Of a DNA stretch of 64,000 bases, positions 17,937 to 26,925 are shown piece by piece (position 1 is the first letter of the stretch; each line of letters starts with the position of its first letter). The translations under genes and the position numbers were made by a program. This DNA is from Chitinophaga ginsengisoli (GTDB taxonomy: Bacteria; Bacteroidota; Bacteroidia; Chitinophagales; Chitinophagaceae): assembly GCF_003014595.1 (NCBI RefSeq), contig NZ_PYGK01000019.1, forward strand, positions 34,303 through 98,302. Direction: 5' to 3'. Below the pieces are notes generated by a model. It was not told the DNA's origin, did not search any database, and saw only the letters and a program-made list of their open reading frames with translations.

Positions 17937-18749
17937 ATGAAAAAACTGTTCTTGAGTGCCGCCGCACTTGTGGTATTGTTTGCTGCCTGCAGCAAGGATG
18001 ATGATAACAATACTCCTACGACCAAAAAATATTTGCTGCACATGTTGTCTGCTGAAGACAGCGTAGAGGTAAAATATGATGCTGCTAATAATATCAAAGA
18101 AGTAGGAGCTTACAGTGATTCAAAAGAAATTTCATCACTGACTTATGAAAATGGTAAGCTTACGAAGAAAACCAGCAGCGTTAACGATGGCCCACAGCGA
18201 CTGGTTGAAACGTTTGACTATAACAGCGCAGGTAAATTATTGAGAACAAACTTCTTTGTTTCAGATAGCGTTAAATCCCGCTATGATAGTCTGGCTTACG
18301 ATGCGAATGGCCGTCTGACCGCTTTGTATGAATTAGGCTCTGAGATCAACGGTACTTACAAGATACGTACTAAATATGCCTATACCTGGGACAGCAAGGG
18401 AAATATCAACAGAGAAGTGAGAGTGGCTGTAGTTGATGGTGTTGAAACAAAGGATAGTTCTATCACTGACTATACTTATGACGATAAGGTAAACTTTGCG
18501 GCTAAACAACCAGAGTTTTTTCTGCTGGAAGCTGACGATCCTACCTTCGGATTATCTGTTAATAACATCATTAAATCTATACACACAACTAACACGAATC
18601 CGGGTTATGTGTTAACGGTAACGGAACAGTACACTTACGATGAAGACGGATACCCTGTTACACAGAAAGAAACTGAGAAAGAAACACAGGACGGTACCGT
18701 TGTGAATACCTTTGAGTATTCTACCAGGTTCCGTTATATCAAAAAATAA
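17937..18749 (+). CDS. Lipoprotein with YD-like repeat sequence
   Basis: 270-residue lipoprotein. The signal peptide ends in a lipobox with the acylated cysteine at about residue 18 (VVLFAACSKDDDNN); the Ser-Lys-Asp tail favours export to the cell surface or outer membrane in Bacteroidota. The mature part has repeated tyrosine/aspartate strands (FDYNSAGKLL, LAYDANGRL, YAYTWDSKGN) like DUF4595/YD-type beta-sheet proteins. I chose ATG 17937, which gives a perfect leader; the frame is open to 17835. It resembles the lipoprotein at 32030-32959 in layout and promoter. Function unknown. Confidence 0.85.
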   Translation: MKKLFLSAAALVVLFAACSKDDDNNTPTTKKYLLHMLSAEDSVEVKYDAANNIKEVGAYSDSKEISSLTYENGKLTKKTSSVNDGPQRLVETFDYNSAGKLLRTNFFVSDSVKSRYDSLAYDANGRLTALYELGSEINGTYKIRTKYAYTWDSKGNINREVRVAVVDGVETKDSSITDYTYDDKVNFAAKQPEFFLLEADDPTFGLSVNNIIKSIHTTNTNPGYVLTVTEQYTYDEDGYPVTQKETEKETQDGTVVNTFEYSTRFRYIKK

Positions 18750-18760
18750 CTAGTTATTAT

Positions 18761-18800
18761 ATCAGGTGTTTCTCTTTTAAAAGAAACACCTGATTTTTTT
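18761..18800 (+). terminator. Rho-independent terminator
   Basis: 13-bp perfect stem ATCAGGTGTTTCT/AGAAACACCTGAT, 8-nt loop and a run of T. Ends the lipoprotein gene. Confidence 0.93.
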
Positions 18801-18886
18801 ATCTCAATTACCACAGGCTACTCCCCATTATACTCCTCACTGATAACCTTTCCTGTGGCATTATCCGTTCAATAACTATCACAACA

Positions 18887-19393
18887 CTATTTTCCTTCTG
18901 TCTCCTCCAACTTCCATTCCGGCCGGATAAAATGGCAGGTATAACCGAAAGGATGTTTCTGCAGATAATCCTGGTGCTCTTCTTCCGCATCCCAGAAATC
19001 TGAAGCCGGTACGATCTCAGTAACAATCGGGTTGCGGTAAATACCTGCTGCAGTCAATTCCTTCACCAGTTCAACCGCTGTGTTTTTCTGCTCCTCGTCC
19101 AGGTAAAAGATAGCTGAACGATAGGAAGTACCTATATCATTCCCCTGCCGGTTACGGGTGGTAGGATCATGTATCTGGAAAAAGAACTCAAGCAGCTTGC
19201 GGTAAGAAAGCTCATTCGGATCAAATTCTATCCTGATGCCCTCTGCATGCGTTCCATGATTGCGGTAAGTAGCATTACGGACGTCACCGCCTGTATAACC
19301 GACAACAGTCTTGGTTACACCAGGGAGCGCACGGATGAGCTCTTCTACACCCCAAAAACAACCTCCCGCGAGTATGGCAGTCTGTGTTGACAT
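18887..19393 (-). CDS. msrA: Peptide-methionine (S)-S-oxide reductase MsrA
   Basis: Repairs oxidised methionine by reducing methionine-S-sulfoxide. The catalytic motif GCFWG is at residues 11-15 with Cys12 as nucleophile; GYTGG, FFFQIHDPTTRNRQGND and GTSYRSAIFY are the further conserved blocks. At 168 residues it is a cytoplasmic, single-domain MsrA without fused MsrB. No resolving cysteine motif is obvious beyond the cysteine in GYTCHF near the C-terminus. It is followed on the same strand by nothing closely spaced; the GNAT gene upstream is 119 bp away. Confidence 0.97.
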   Translation of the reverse strand: MSTQTAILAGGCFWGVEELIRALPGVTKTVVGYTGGDVRNATYRNHGTHAEGIRIEFDPNELSYRKLLEFFFQIHDPTTRNRQGNDIGTSYRSAIFYLDEEQKNTAVELVKELTAAGIYRNPIVTEIVPASDFWDAEEEHQDYLQKHPFGYTCHFIRPEWKLEETEGK

Positions 19394-19512
19394 ATAACAT
19401 GTTTTAGCCTATAAGCACCATCTTTTATGCCAGGGATGAAATGACAGTCATTTTAGCAGATAAACATGAGAACAGGTACCATACTGTCAGGATGGCAAGC
19501 ATTTCATGCCTG

Positions 19513-20049
19513 TCAACGAGCCGCTAAATACCACTCCTTACTGATCTGGTATAAAAAATTCTGCTTGGACGTTTCTCCGAAATAAGCTACCTCCATTTCA
19601 GCTATTTTCTCCGCACCTAAGCGGCCAATGGATATCTGGGAACGGATATTATTCACCCCTATATGGAAATACACCTTTGAAACGAACTGAAAGATATAAT
19701 CCATCATTATTCTCTTCACTGAGTGATTAAAGCCTTCCCCCCAATATGCTCTTGCATAAAAAGTATACCCTATGCAAATGCTGTTTTCAGCCTCGTTGTA
19801 ATCATAAAAACGGGTACTCCCTGCAACACGTCCTGTTGCCTTATCAACAATCTTAAAGGCGCCTTTACTCTGGATGGCTCCGTCAAAGAATGTGCGGAAC
19901 ACATCTTCCTTCCATCGCTCCTTATTGGGATGCTGCTCCCATATTTTCGGGTCTGAGGCAACAGCATACACATCGTCAAAGTCGTCCTCACGCAAAGGAT
20001 AAAGGATGGCACGTTCATTCTCCAGGATAGGCTGAATATCGAATGTCAT
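19513..20049 (-). CDS. GNAT-family acetyltransferase (RimJ/RimL type)
   Basis: 178-residue acyltransferase of the type that acetylates ribosomal protein N-termini or small substrates. Family features are LRVE-like start (ILYPLREDDFDDVYAVASDP), the strand IGYTFYARAYWGEGFN with the acetyl-CoA loop, and HIGVNNIRSQISIGRLGAEK near the C-terminus. The acetyl-CoA loop WGEGFN departs from the usual G-x-G. It is 11 bp downstream of the PaiB gene on the same strand, so the two are probably co-transcribed. Confidence 0.88.
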   Translation of the reverse strand: MTFDIQPILENERAILYPLREDDFDDVYAVASDPKIWEQHPNKERWKEDVFRTFFDGAIQSKGAFKIVDKATGRVAGSTRFYDYNEAENSICIGYTFYARAYWGEGFNHSVKRIMMDYIFQFVSKVYFHIGVNNIRSQISIGRLGAEKIAEMEVAYFGETSKQNFLYQISKEWYLAAR

Positions 20050-20060
20050 ATTTTACTTTT

Positions 20061-20666
20061 TTACAGCTCTTTAATATAATTCGCCAGGTCTCTTTCAACG
20101 CCATTATCGCTTTCTTCTAATTGTCGGACAATCCGCTCCCGTTCAGCCCCTGTCTTATTCTGGCTCAGTTTCTTCTGCCCCTGTAGATCGGTCACTTCCA
20201 GTTCAAAAGCGATGATCCCCCGCATCATACCTGTCTTATATTTTTCCGAAAGTCCCTGCCATTGCTCAAGATAAGCCGGCTCATAGAAAGAGATCATCTG
20301 CTCCAGTACGCGTACTTTGGAAGCTTCATCGTCCAGTATACTGGCCTTTCCATAAGCATGCACACTGATATAATCCCAGGTGGGCACACTCTCCCGTTTG
20401 TCGTAATGTGCGGGTGAAATATATGCATGCGGCTCAGAAAATATCACCAGTGAGGTATTGGCTGCAATATATTTAGCTTGCGGATTAACAGCGGAGAAAT
20501 GGGCTGTCAGCACCAGTTTGCCTGCATCCTCATTGATAAAGAATGGTAAATGTGTGGCAAGAGGGATATTATCTCCTGTTGTGATGATAGTGGCAAAGCT
20601 ATACCGCTTCATAAAATCTATCATCTCTTTATTGTCCTGGAACTGAAATGACTGAGGAACATACAT
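20061..20666 (-). CDS. FMN-binding negative transcriptional regulator, PaiB family
   Basis: 201-residue protein of the PaiB/flavin-reductase-like split-barrel family. It starts with the conserved MYVPQSF, followed by ATHLPFF, TAHFSAVNPQ and VPTWDYISVHAYGKA, all hallmark segments, and MRGIIAFELEVTDL. PaiB of Bacillus acts with the acetyltransferase PaiA; here a GNAT gene follows by 11 bp, which echoes that pairing. It is divergent from a MocR-type regulator across a 72-bp region with a clear operator candidate, so expression is probably under that regulator. Confidence 0.92.
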   Translation of the reverse strand: MYVPQSFQFQDNKEMIDFMKRYSFATIITTGDNIPLATHLPFFINEDAGKLVLTAHFSAVNPQAKYIAANTSLVIFSEPHAYISPAHYDKRESVPTWDYISVHAYGKASILDDEASKVRVLEQMISFYEPAYLEQWQGLSEKYKTGMMRGIIAFELEVTDLQGQKKLSQNKTGAERERIVRQLEESDNGVERDLANYIKEL

Positions 20667-20705
20667 AACCGGATTATCTTTTTACTGGTACAAATGTATC
20701 TGCCG

Positions 20706-20753
20706 ATTGGATTATATTTGTAGTCCAATTTCAACAAAATGGATAGTCCAATT
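20706..20753. promoter_or_regulatory. Operator/promoter between paiB and MocR gene
   Basis: ATTGGATTA (20706-20714) and TAGTCCAAT (20721-20729) form an inverted repeat with one mismatch. TAGTCCAATT recurs as a direct repeat at 20721-20730 and 20744-20753, the second copy just inside the MocR coding region. The -7 box TATATTTG (20713-20720) fills the space between the arms. Binding here would block the MocR promoter and could act on paiB. Confidence 0.6.
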
Positions 20754-22235
20754 CTGATCCGTATCTTTCATGATATTCATCTGGATCACGCAGCAGAAAG
20801 AGCGGTGTATCTCCAACTGGCAGACGCTATTTTGTCTCTTATCAAAAAAGGGACACTCCGTCCCGGAAGTAAACTCCCCAGCTCAAGAGATGTGGCTGAC
20901 CAATTGCAGATCAACAGGATCACTGTTTCCAAGGCATATGAGGAATTACAGATGCAGGGATGGTTGGAAAGTGCCGTCGGCCGTGGTACTTTCGTCACCT
21001 CCCATATACCGGAATCTGCCCCCCGGACATTGCGGAATACACCTAAAAACAATACTACCCAAACTGCAGGTTTCAGGATCCCCGTTCAGCCCTACCTGGA
21101 AGTCATTCCAGCTATTGTCAGTAGCGAACTACATCTGGACGACGGATTTCCAGATCCTAAACTGGCCCCTTTAAAAGAGCTATACAGGGCATACCGCAGC
21201 CAGCTAACAAGAAGCGGCTTATACAACAAGTTCGGCAAATACGGACAACCAGATGGTTCAGCATTTTACAAAGATGCTATATCAAAATACCTCAACGAAA
21301 CACGGGGATTAAGAACCACCGCTCAGAATATCCTTTCAATAAAAGGAACGGTAATGGGCATCAACCTGGTCTGCAATGGGCTGATCAGTCCCGGCGATAT
21401 CATTGTATCAGGCATTCCCGGATGGCGGAGAGCAGAACAGAATTTCGCACATGCCGGCGCAAAACATATCGGTATCCCGGTAGATGAACATGGCCTCGTA
21501 GTAGACGAATTAAAGAAGATCTGTCGCCGGCAGAAAGTAAGGATGGTATATGTCACGCCGCATCATCATTACCCAACTACAGTCTCATTACGGATTGACA
21601 GACGACTGGAACTCTTACGGCTGGCAGGTGAGTACGGATTTATCATCTTCGAAGATGATTATGACTTTGATTTCCACTACAAACACCGCCCGCTATTGCC
21701 GCTGGCAAGCGCCGATGAAAACGGTATGGTCATTTACTGCGGATCTTTCAGTAAAAGCTTCTCTCCTGCTTTCCGTATCGGTTATCTGGCTGCTTCGCAG
21801 AATGTGATTGAACACCTGACAAGGGTCCGCATCCTGCTGGACAGGCAGGGCGATCATATCCTGGACAATGCTATCGGCGAACTATTGCAGGACGGCACCA
21901 TGCAACGTTATCTGAGAAAAACATTACCTGTATATAAGGAAAGAAGGGATTTCTTCTGTGACCTGCTAAGCAATGAACTAAAGCAGGCAGTCAGCTTTAA
22001 TATCCCGGAAGGAGGCATGACGGTATGGACACAATTTGCCGCTTCTATTGATGTCGAAAAGCTGGCAAAGGACGCTTTAAAAAAGGGCTTATACATATCC
22101 AATGGCAAAAACCATCTATATCCAACATTTAATGCCAATGCTGTCCGCCTGGGCTTCGCATCCTCATCCAGGGAGGAACTGGAAAAAAGTGTAGGCATAT
22201 TGAAACAGCTATTGAAAAAACAGCTCTCTGTATAA
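20739..22235 (+). CDS. MocR/PdxR-like GntR-aminotransferase regulator
   Basis: 498-residue regulator with an N-terminal GntR winged helix (PGSKLPSSRDVADQLQINRI, residues about 42-62) and a PLP-binding aminotransferase domain. The PLP lysine is in SFSKSFSPAFRIGYL (about residue 338); VTPHHHYPTT and FEDDYDFDFHY are typical of the PdxR subgroup. PdxR-type proteins control vitamin B6 synthesis, but no pdx gene is next to this one; the divergent paiB-GNAT pair is the likely target. The gene ends just before a bidirectional terminator. Confidence 0.93.
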   Translation: MDSPILIRIFHDIHLDHAAERAVYLQLADAILSLIKKGTLRPGSKLPSSRDVADQLQINRITVSKAYEELQMQGWLESAVGRGTFVTSHIPESAPRTLRNTPKNNTTQTAGFRIPVQPYLEVIPAIVSSELHLDDGFPDPKLAPLKELYRAYRSQLTRSGLYNKFGKYGQPDGSAFYKDAISKYLNETRGLRTTAQNILSIKGTVMGINLVCNGLISPGDIIVSGIPGWRRAEQNFAHAGAKHIGIPVDEHGLVVDELKKICRRQKVRMVYVTPHHHYPTTVSLRIDRRLELLRLAGEYGFIIFEDDYDFDFHYKHRPLLPLASADENGMVIYCGSFSKSFSPAFRIGYLAASQNVIEHLTRVRILLDRQGDHILDNAIGELLQDGTMQRYLRKTLPVYKERRDFFCDLLSNELKQAVSFNIPEGGMTVWTQFAASIDVEKLAKDALKKGLYISNGKNHLYPTFNANAVRLGFASSSREELEKSVGILKQLLKKQLSV

Positions 22236-22239
22236 AATA

Positions 22240-22277
22240 AAAAGAGACTGACTCAAAAGTATTGAGCAGTCTCTTTT
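22240..22277. terminator. Bidirectional terminator
   Basis: AAAAGAGACTG/CAGTCTCTTTT stem of 11 bp with an inner CTCAA/TTGAG pairing. Ends the MocR gene and faces the small secreted-protein gene. Confidence 0.85.
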
Positions 22278-22339
22278 CATTCGTTTTACTTGTAGTCATT
22301 TAGCGAACTTACCGATGTTCGCTTTCTTCTCTTCATTAA

Positions 22340-22630
22340 CTAGGGATGCGTATACAACCTGTATACCAGTGTACCTGAAGGAGGCAGTCCTGGACCACCA
22401 TCAGTATAACCGATAGCCACTAAAGTGCCGTTTGTCGGATTGGTATCGGCATCGCTTACGATTTCAGCATTTGCCAGTGTACTCCAGGCAACGAACTGAC
22501 CGGATGGAGTATACCAGGCATAGTTAACAATAGCCGGGCTTACTTTCTGCTCCTGCCTTGGAGCAAATGAACTGAATAATAACACCATGGTAAATAGTGA
22601 GATCGATAAAAGGGCTTTCATCTCTTTCAT
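22340..22630 (-). CDS. Small secreted protein of unknown function
   Basis: 96-residue protein starting at ATG 22630 (a second ATG at 22621 is also possible). It has a hydrophobic leader (LLSISLFTMVLLFSSFA) and a mature part of about 65 residues without cysteine. The C-terminus is rich in Gly, Pro and Thr (NPTNGTLVAIGYTDGGPG). It does not match a family I can name, although small leader-bearing proteins of this size are frequent in Bacteroidota. It lies 139 bp downstream of the QRK-motif protein on the same strand; a link between them is only a possibility. Confidence 0.65.
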   Translation of the reverse strand: MKEMKALLSISLFTMVLLFSSFAPRQEQKVSPAIVNYAWYTPSGQFVAWSTLANAEIVSDADTNPTNGTLVAIGYTDGGPGLPPSGTLVYRLYTHP

Positions 22631-22769
22631 GTGAAACTGGGTTTTAATGATTAACAAATTGATTAACAAGAACGGGTATATCGACTCGGTATATCGATTC
22701 AATTGATTGTTCCTAAATATACGACAATAAACGCTATAAGTTACATCAGGAATGCCGGCCGTCTATGCA

Positions 22770-24404
22770 TTAATCCAAATCATTGGCAACTACGCTGGCT
22801 GTCCCTGCAGCCGGGTTTCCATTCCGGGATCCATCACGGTTTCCCTCTTCCTTTTCCATCATATTCTGTTCTCTCTGATACCTTACTGCCGCTGTCACCA
22901 TTGCACGTCTCTTTGCAGCGAATTCCTCATCCTGTTCAGTCATAGGGCTGATAGCATCCGTAGAATAGTCCATAAACCCTTTCATCGTTATTACGTCTAT
23001 ACGGGGCGTTAATGCTCCCAGAAGTGCTTCCAGTTCCTGTGCGTGATGGTCACCCATCCCAGCCATAACAAAACCATCTCTGGATGCTTTAATCACTGAA
23101 CGATACATTGCAAAATTTCTGTAAGCAAAAGCTGTTTCCCCATGTGAGGCTTTGTTATCTGTAGTGCCTCTTCTTTTCTTCACTTCTGCTAAAAACGGCT
23201 TCATAAAGTCTCCGCTTTCTTGTCCTTTTATCTCTACTCCTTTCCTTCTACCTTCTAACAGATCTGCTTCTTCTTTTACACCTTTTCCCAATGCCGACAG
23301 CAGTCTTGCAGACATCTCTTCGGCCTTGGGAATCCAGGTTCCGGGTATATGTGTCTCAACGAAATACATTATCGGCTCAAACACATCTTCTATAAAACCC
23401 GGGGTTGCTATATAGCCCGTTTTTTGCCTTATGCCTTTAATAGCATTATAAAATTTCGTTAGCACACTATTTCCTACAGCTCCGGATGCATAACCTTCAG
23501 CGGCGGTACCTGTTTGGGCGTAGACTTTTTTCGCTGATCTGTTATAATAGGGTATATGTCCTGCAGCTTCTCCATCTCTGCGTCTATCTGCCTTCGCAGC
23601 ATGCTGATAGTTCGCCAGCCAAACATCCCCTGCCTCCCTTTCTGTGTTATCAACTGCTGCGGCATTGTCAACGCCCGTTTCTTTACTCTTTTTTTGTTCT
23701 GCACTCTTAAAAATAACGAAACTATAATATGCTTTAGCAATGAGGTTTTCCATAGCATATTCGCGGACTTCATGATTGTCATCCTCCAAAGCACCAGGCG
23801 AATTACTTTTTTCCAGGGGACTATCCGAAGTTGCCGACATCAGCGTATTCGAACCTCCCTCTCCCAACACTTTACCTTTCTGATTACTTTCGTTCATCAG
23901 TTCCCGGTAACCGAACGCGTTATGAGATTCCCCTAAAACAAAAAACTTCTTGTTCTCAAGGGGTGGTAACCTGTACCATAACCCAAGTCTTTTCGCCAGT
24001 CCAACACCTACAGGCTCTCTTCCTGCATGCTTCATAAACTCTTCAACAGCATTATATCTCCTGGCGTACCCGTCCCTTACCCAATTTATTCTGTCACCAG
24101 GCACAGTAACCACATTACCACCTACCAGCGCTTTCCCACCACCCAACTCTACAGCCGGAAATCCATTTACCAACACCTTTCTTTGAATCACACCGGCATT
24201 ATCCGACTTCAGTTGAAAAGGCGCCACAGCTGGCATACCCAATCCAGCACCTGGCTTCTGCTCATTCCCTTCCTGTTCATTATCAATTGGCTTCCTTTGA
24301 AACGAAGGAACCGCGGGTTTAAAAGTTCCTGCCACATTATTGCTATATGCAACTGCACGTGAAGAGGATGTAACAACACCGGCATTTCTTTTTTCTATTG
24401 GCAT
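22770..24404 (-). CDS. Putative injection-system cargo or toxin: QRK-motif N-terminus with ChaN/EreA-like catalytic motifs
   Basis: 544-residue protein with no signal peptide. Residues 1-80 are disordered and hold three spaced copies of a short motif: SFQRK (34-38), PFQLK (62-66) and VIQRK (72-76). Such repeated QRK/QLK motifs are common in the N-termini of Bacteroidota proteins linked to extracellular contractile injection systems (eCIS) and DUF4157. The remainder has FFVLGESHNAFGYREL (GESH at 158-161) and, near the C-terminus, FVMAGMGDHHAQELEALL (GDHH at 451-454). A GE-x-H block early and a G-x-x-H block late recall the TIKI/EreA/ChaN/TraB superfamily, but overall similarity is not demonstrable by eye. 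The C-terminal 40 residues are again low-complexity. Function is inference; no eCIS structural gene lies in the window. Confidence 0.55.
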   Translation of the reverse strand: MPIEKRNAGVVTSSSRAVAYSNNVAGTFKPAVPSFQRKPIDNEQEGNEQKPGAGLGMPAVAPFQLKSDNAGVIQRKVLVNGFPAVELGGGKALVGGNVVTVPGDRINWVRDGYARRYNAVEEFMKHAGREPVGVGLAKRLGLWYRLPPLENKKFFVLGESHNAFGYRELMNESNQKGKVLGEGGSNTLMSATSDSPLEKSNSPGALEDDNHEVREYAMENLIAKAYYSFVIFKSAEQKKSKETGVDNAAAVDNTEREAGDVWLANYQHAAKADRRRDGEAAGHIPYYNRSAKKVYAQTGTAAEGYASGAVGNSVLTKFYNAIKGIRQKTGYIATPGFIEDVFEPIMYFVETHIPGTWIPKAEEMSARLLSALGKGVKEEADLLEGRRKGVEIKGQESGDFMKPFLAEVKKRRGTTDNKASHGETAFAYRNFAMYRSVIKASRDGFVMAGMGDHHAQELEALLGALTPRIDVITMKGFMDYSTDAISPMTEQDEEFAAKRRAMVTAAVRYQREQNMMEKEEGNRDGSRNGNPAAGTASVVANDLD

Positions 24405-24687
24405 AGTAGGGGAAGCAGCTTTTATTGAGGATAGGTCATAATACGGAGTCTAATATACGGAAATTATTTTGTGACATACGCAGATACATGGTACCAGGGA
24501 TACTCGCCTTATTACATCCTTTTTTTGTATATTGAGCCTGATATATCCTTATTGTGAACCCATCTCCATTCCGGTTAAAATTTGTTCATTTTTCGTTCAC
24601 GTTAATATTATGGTCTCAGAAATTGATCCTGATATGAATCATTTTATGCCACTTAAACCAAATTACTGATTGTAAAAACGTTAGCCT

Positions 24688-26691
24688 ATGATCACACCAA
24701 TTAACGGGTTTGTCCGCCCGGTAACAGCATTGTTATTGCTTATCCAGTTGTTCGTTACGCCGGCCATGGCACAAATCACCTGGCCCGCAGGACAACTCCT
24801 TCCCTCATTTCCTTCCACTGCGCAGACGCAGGACCTTTTTATCCTGCGTGAGACATCTACCCGCTGGGAAGGCGAAGGATCGGCTTTAAGTCACAAGACA
24901 GGAAGATTAGAAACTGATGGCTGGCTGTGTCAGACCGGCATCGACGCGGCAGATGAACACATGATCTACGGACCTTACTACACAGGCATTCCCGCAGGTC
25001 CCAATGTAGCAGAGTTCCGCATGAAGGTAGACAACAACACCGCCAATGACGATCCTGTGGTGGATGTGGATGTCAGAAACGCTACAAACGGCCAGCTACT
25101 GGCTTCAAGAACGATCACCCGTAAGCAGTTTTCTATCGCGGGAGATTATGTGAATTTTACGCTGCCATTTACACTTCCTGCCGACAATCAATCCATCGAG
25201 TTACGCGTATACTGGCGCGGTACTTCTTATACGAAAGTTGATTGGGTGGGCGTACAGCAGAATGCCTCCACTGCAGAAATGTATTTGTTTGCTTCCCTGA
25301 AAGGGATCGTCAACAGGACCCAGCCCCGTTTATTTTCTTACGAAGGAGATGCATTTGCGGAAGGTCAATATACATGGCTGCGCTCCCTGGGATTGAGCTG
25401 GTCTGAAACGGCCGACAAATGGGGCCTGATCAGCAAATACCGTAGTGAAATATCAGGCGTGATCGTATACGATCCGGCACAGATACATACCGTTAACCTG
25501 GCCACCATACTTGCCAAAGACCGCAAAGCACTGATAGCATCCCCACTGCTTTTATCACGCTTAACCGCTGCGCCATACAACCTGCCCATATTGTTGGATC
25601 TGCGGGGGCAGTTCAGTAGTAAACTACAGGTATATCAGTCGATATATAACAATTACTGGCCCAACCTTGACCATCGCCTGTTGATAGGCCTGAACCCGGA
25701 TGTACATAAAGCTGCGCTCCGCGAATATGCGGTAGCATTGGGCGCTGCTACCATCTGGCTGGATCCGAACGTTGCGGGTGAAAGTGAATTGCTCAATAGC
25801 TTCTTAGCGTCCATGCCCACTGGCTCCAATTATATGGGATGGTGGCCGGATGAAGGTCCCGGTGTAGAAAGAGCTTCAAGGTATGGCATTGCCACTGTTG
25901 CAAGCGACTGGGCTACGAATCTGACCGTCCATAGCGGCATGTCCAGAACAGTCACTACCAGGCCAATGCCTGCAAAACCAGCATTGCAGAACAAACTTTA
26001 TGTTGCATTTATATTAAGCGACGGGGACAATCTGCAGTATGTCGAACACCTGATGCGTAAGCTGTGGGATAATCCAGACAGGGGCTCCGTTCCAATGGGA
26101 TGGACACTTTCTCCTGCGATGCTCGATGCCATGCCGGGAGCCCTGAATTATTACTGGCAAACTTCTACCAACAACGACAACCTGATCTCCGGCCCTTCGG
26201 GTTATGGTTACGCCTATCCAAACAGCTGGCCCGATCAGGCCCGTTTGAACCAGTTTGCCGCCAAAACCGATGAATATAACCGTCGCGCGGGCTTCCGGGT
26301 CATTACCATCTGGAATACCATCACAGGTGGTATTAATCAGAATGTAGGGCAGACCTTTGCTACCAATGCCCCTTACACGCTTGGCCTGACAGCTCAGAAT
26401 ACCGGCGGCGGACTAAGTATCTATAACAACAGTCTCCCCGGCATGGCGCTCTCCTGCAACTATTGCACCAATGAACAGGCCATGAAAGATCATATCACCT
26501 CCGCATCTGCGGGATGGAATGGAGCATCACCAAGGTTTATCATCATACAGGCGCAACCCTGGCAAGGGGTAACACCTACCAGTTTTAAAAACGTTGCCAA
26601 TTCTCTTAACACCAACTATGTAGTAGTACGTCCGGATCATATATTCCAGCTTATCCGCGAAGCCAATGGTCTTCCGGTTAATCCACAATAA
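24688..26691 (+). CDS. GxGYxYP-domain secreted protein (putative glycoside hydrolase)
   Basis: 667-residue secreted protein with a signal peptide (TALLLLIQLFVTPAMAQ, cleavage near residue 29). The name-giving motif is seen as GYGYAYP (within SGPSGYGYAYPNSWP) in the C-terminal half, preceded by FILSDGDNLQYV. An N-terminal domain with beta-sandwich character (FRMKVDNNTANDDPVVDVDV) comes before the GxGYxYP_N region. The family is predicted to be a carbohydrate-active enzyme on genomic grounds, without a known reaction. It stands alone and ends before a strong terminator. Confidence 0.88.
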   Translation: MITPINGFVRPVTALLLLIQLFVTPAMAQITWPAGQLLPSFPSTAQTQDLFILRETSTRWEGEGSALSHKTGRLETDGWLCQTGIDAADEHMIYGPYYTGIPAGPNVAEFRMKVDNNTANDDPVVDVDVRNATNGQLLASRTITRKQFSIAGDYVNFTLPFTLPADNQSIELRVYWRGTSYTKVDWVGVQQNASTAEMYLFASLKGIVNRTQPRLFSYEGDAFAEGQYTWLRSLGLSWSETADKWGLISKYRSEISGVIVYDPAQIHTVNLATILAKDRKALIASPLLLSRLTAAPYNLPILLDLRGQFSSKLQVYQSIYNNYWPNLDHRLLIGLNPDVHKAALREYAVALGAATIWLDPNVAGESELLNSFLASMPTGSNYMGWWPDEGPGVERASRYGIATVASDWATNLTVHSGMSRTVTTRPMPAKPALQNKLYVAFILSDGDNLQYVEHLMRKLWDNPDRGSVPMGWTLSPAMLDAMPGALNYYWQTSTNNDNLISGPSGYGYAYPNSWPDQARLNQFAAKTDEYNRRAGFRVITIWNTITGGINQNVGQTFATNAPYTLGLTAQNTGGGLSIYNNSLPGMALSCNYCTNEQAMKDHITSASAGWNGASPRFIIIQAQPWQGVTPTSFKNVANSLNTNYVVVRPDHIFQLIREANGLPVNPQ

Positions 26692-26723
26692 GGCCTGCAT
26701 CAATATGTAGCCACTCACGCAGC

Positions 26724-26755
26724 AAAGCCCACAAATGATTGTATTTGTGGGCTTT
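26724..26755 (+). terminator. Hairpin terminator
   Basis: 13-bp perfect stem AAAGCCCACAAAT/ATTTGTGGGCTTT with a 6-nt loop, followed by CTGTTTG. Ends the GxGYxYP gene. Confidence 0.85.
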
Positions 26756-26888
26756 CTGTTTGTGATACCACACCAGTTACTATCAATAGGCCATGTAAAT
26801 ATTTGAGTGTCTTTCTAACAGTTGCATAACGCCTAAACGAACACACCGCCACATACGAACTTTTTACAGGCTAAGATGTTGTAGATTG

Positions 26889-26915
26889 CAACAACATTAA
26901 CCACAACAACATTAA
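26889..26915. repeat. 12-bp direct repeat upstream of aqpZ
   Basis: CAACAACATTAA occurs twice with a 15-bp period, ending 11 bp before the aqpZ ATG. It may be a regulator site or simple sequence in the leader. Confidence 0.6.
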
Positions 26916-26925
26916 AGAACATTGT

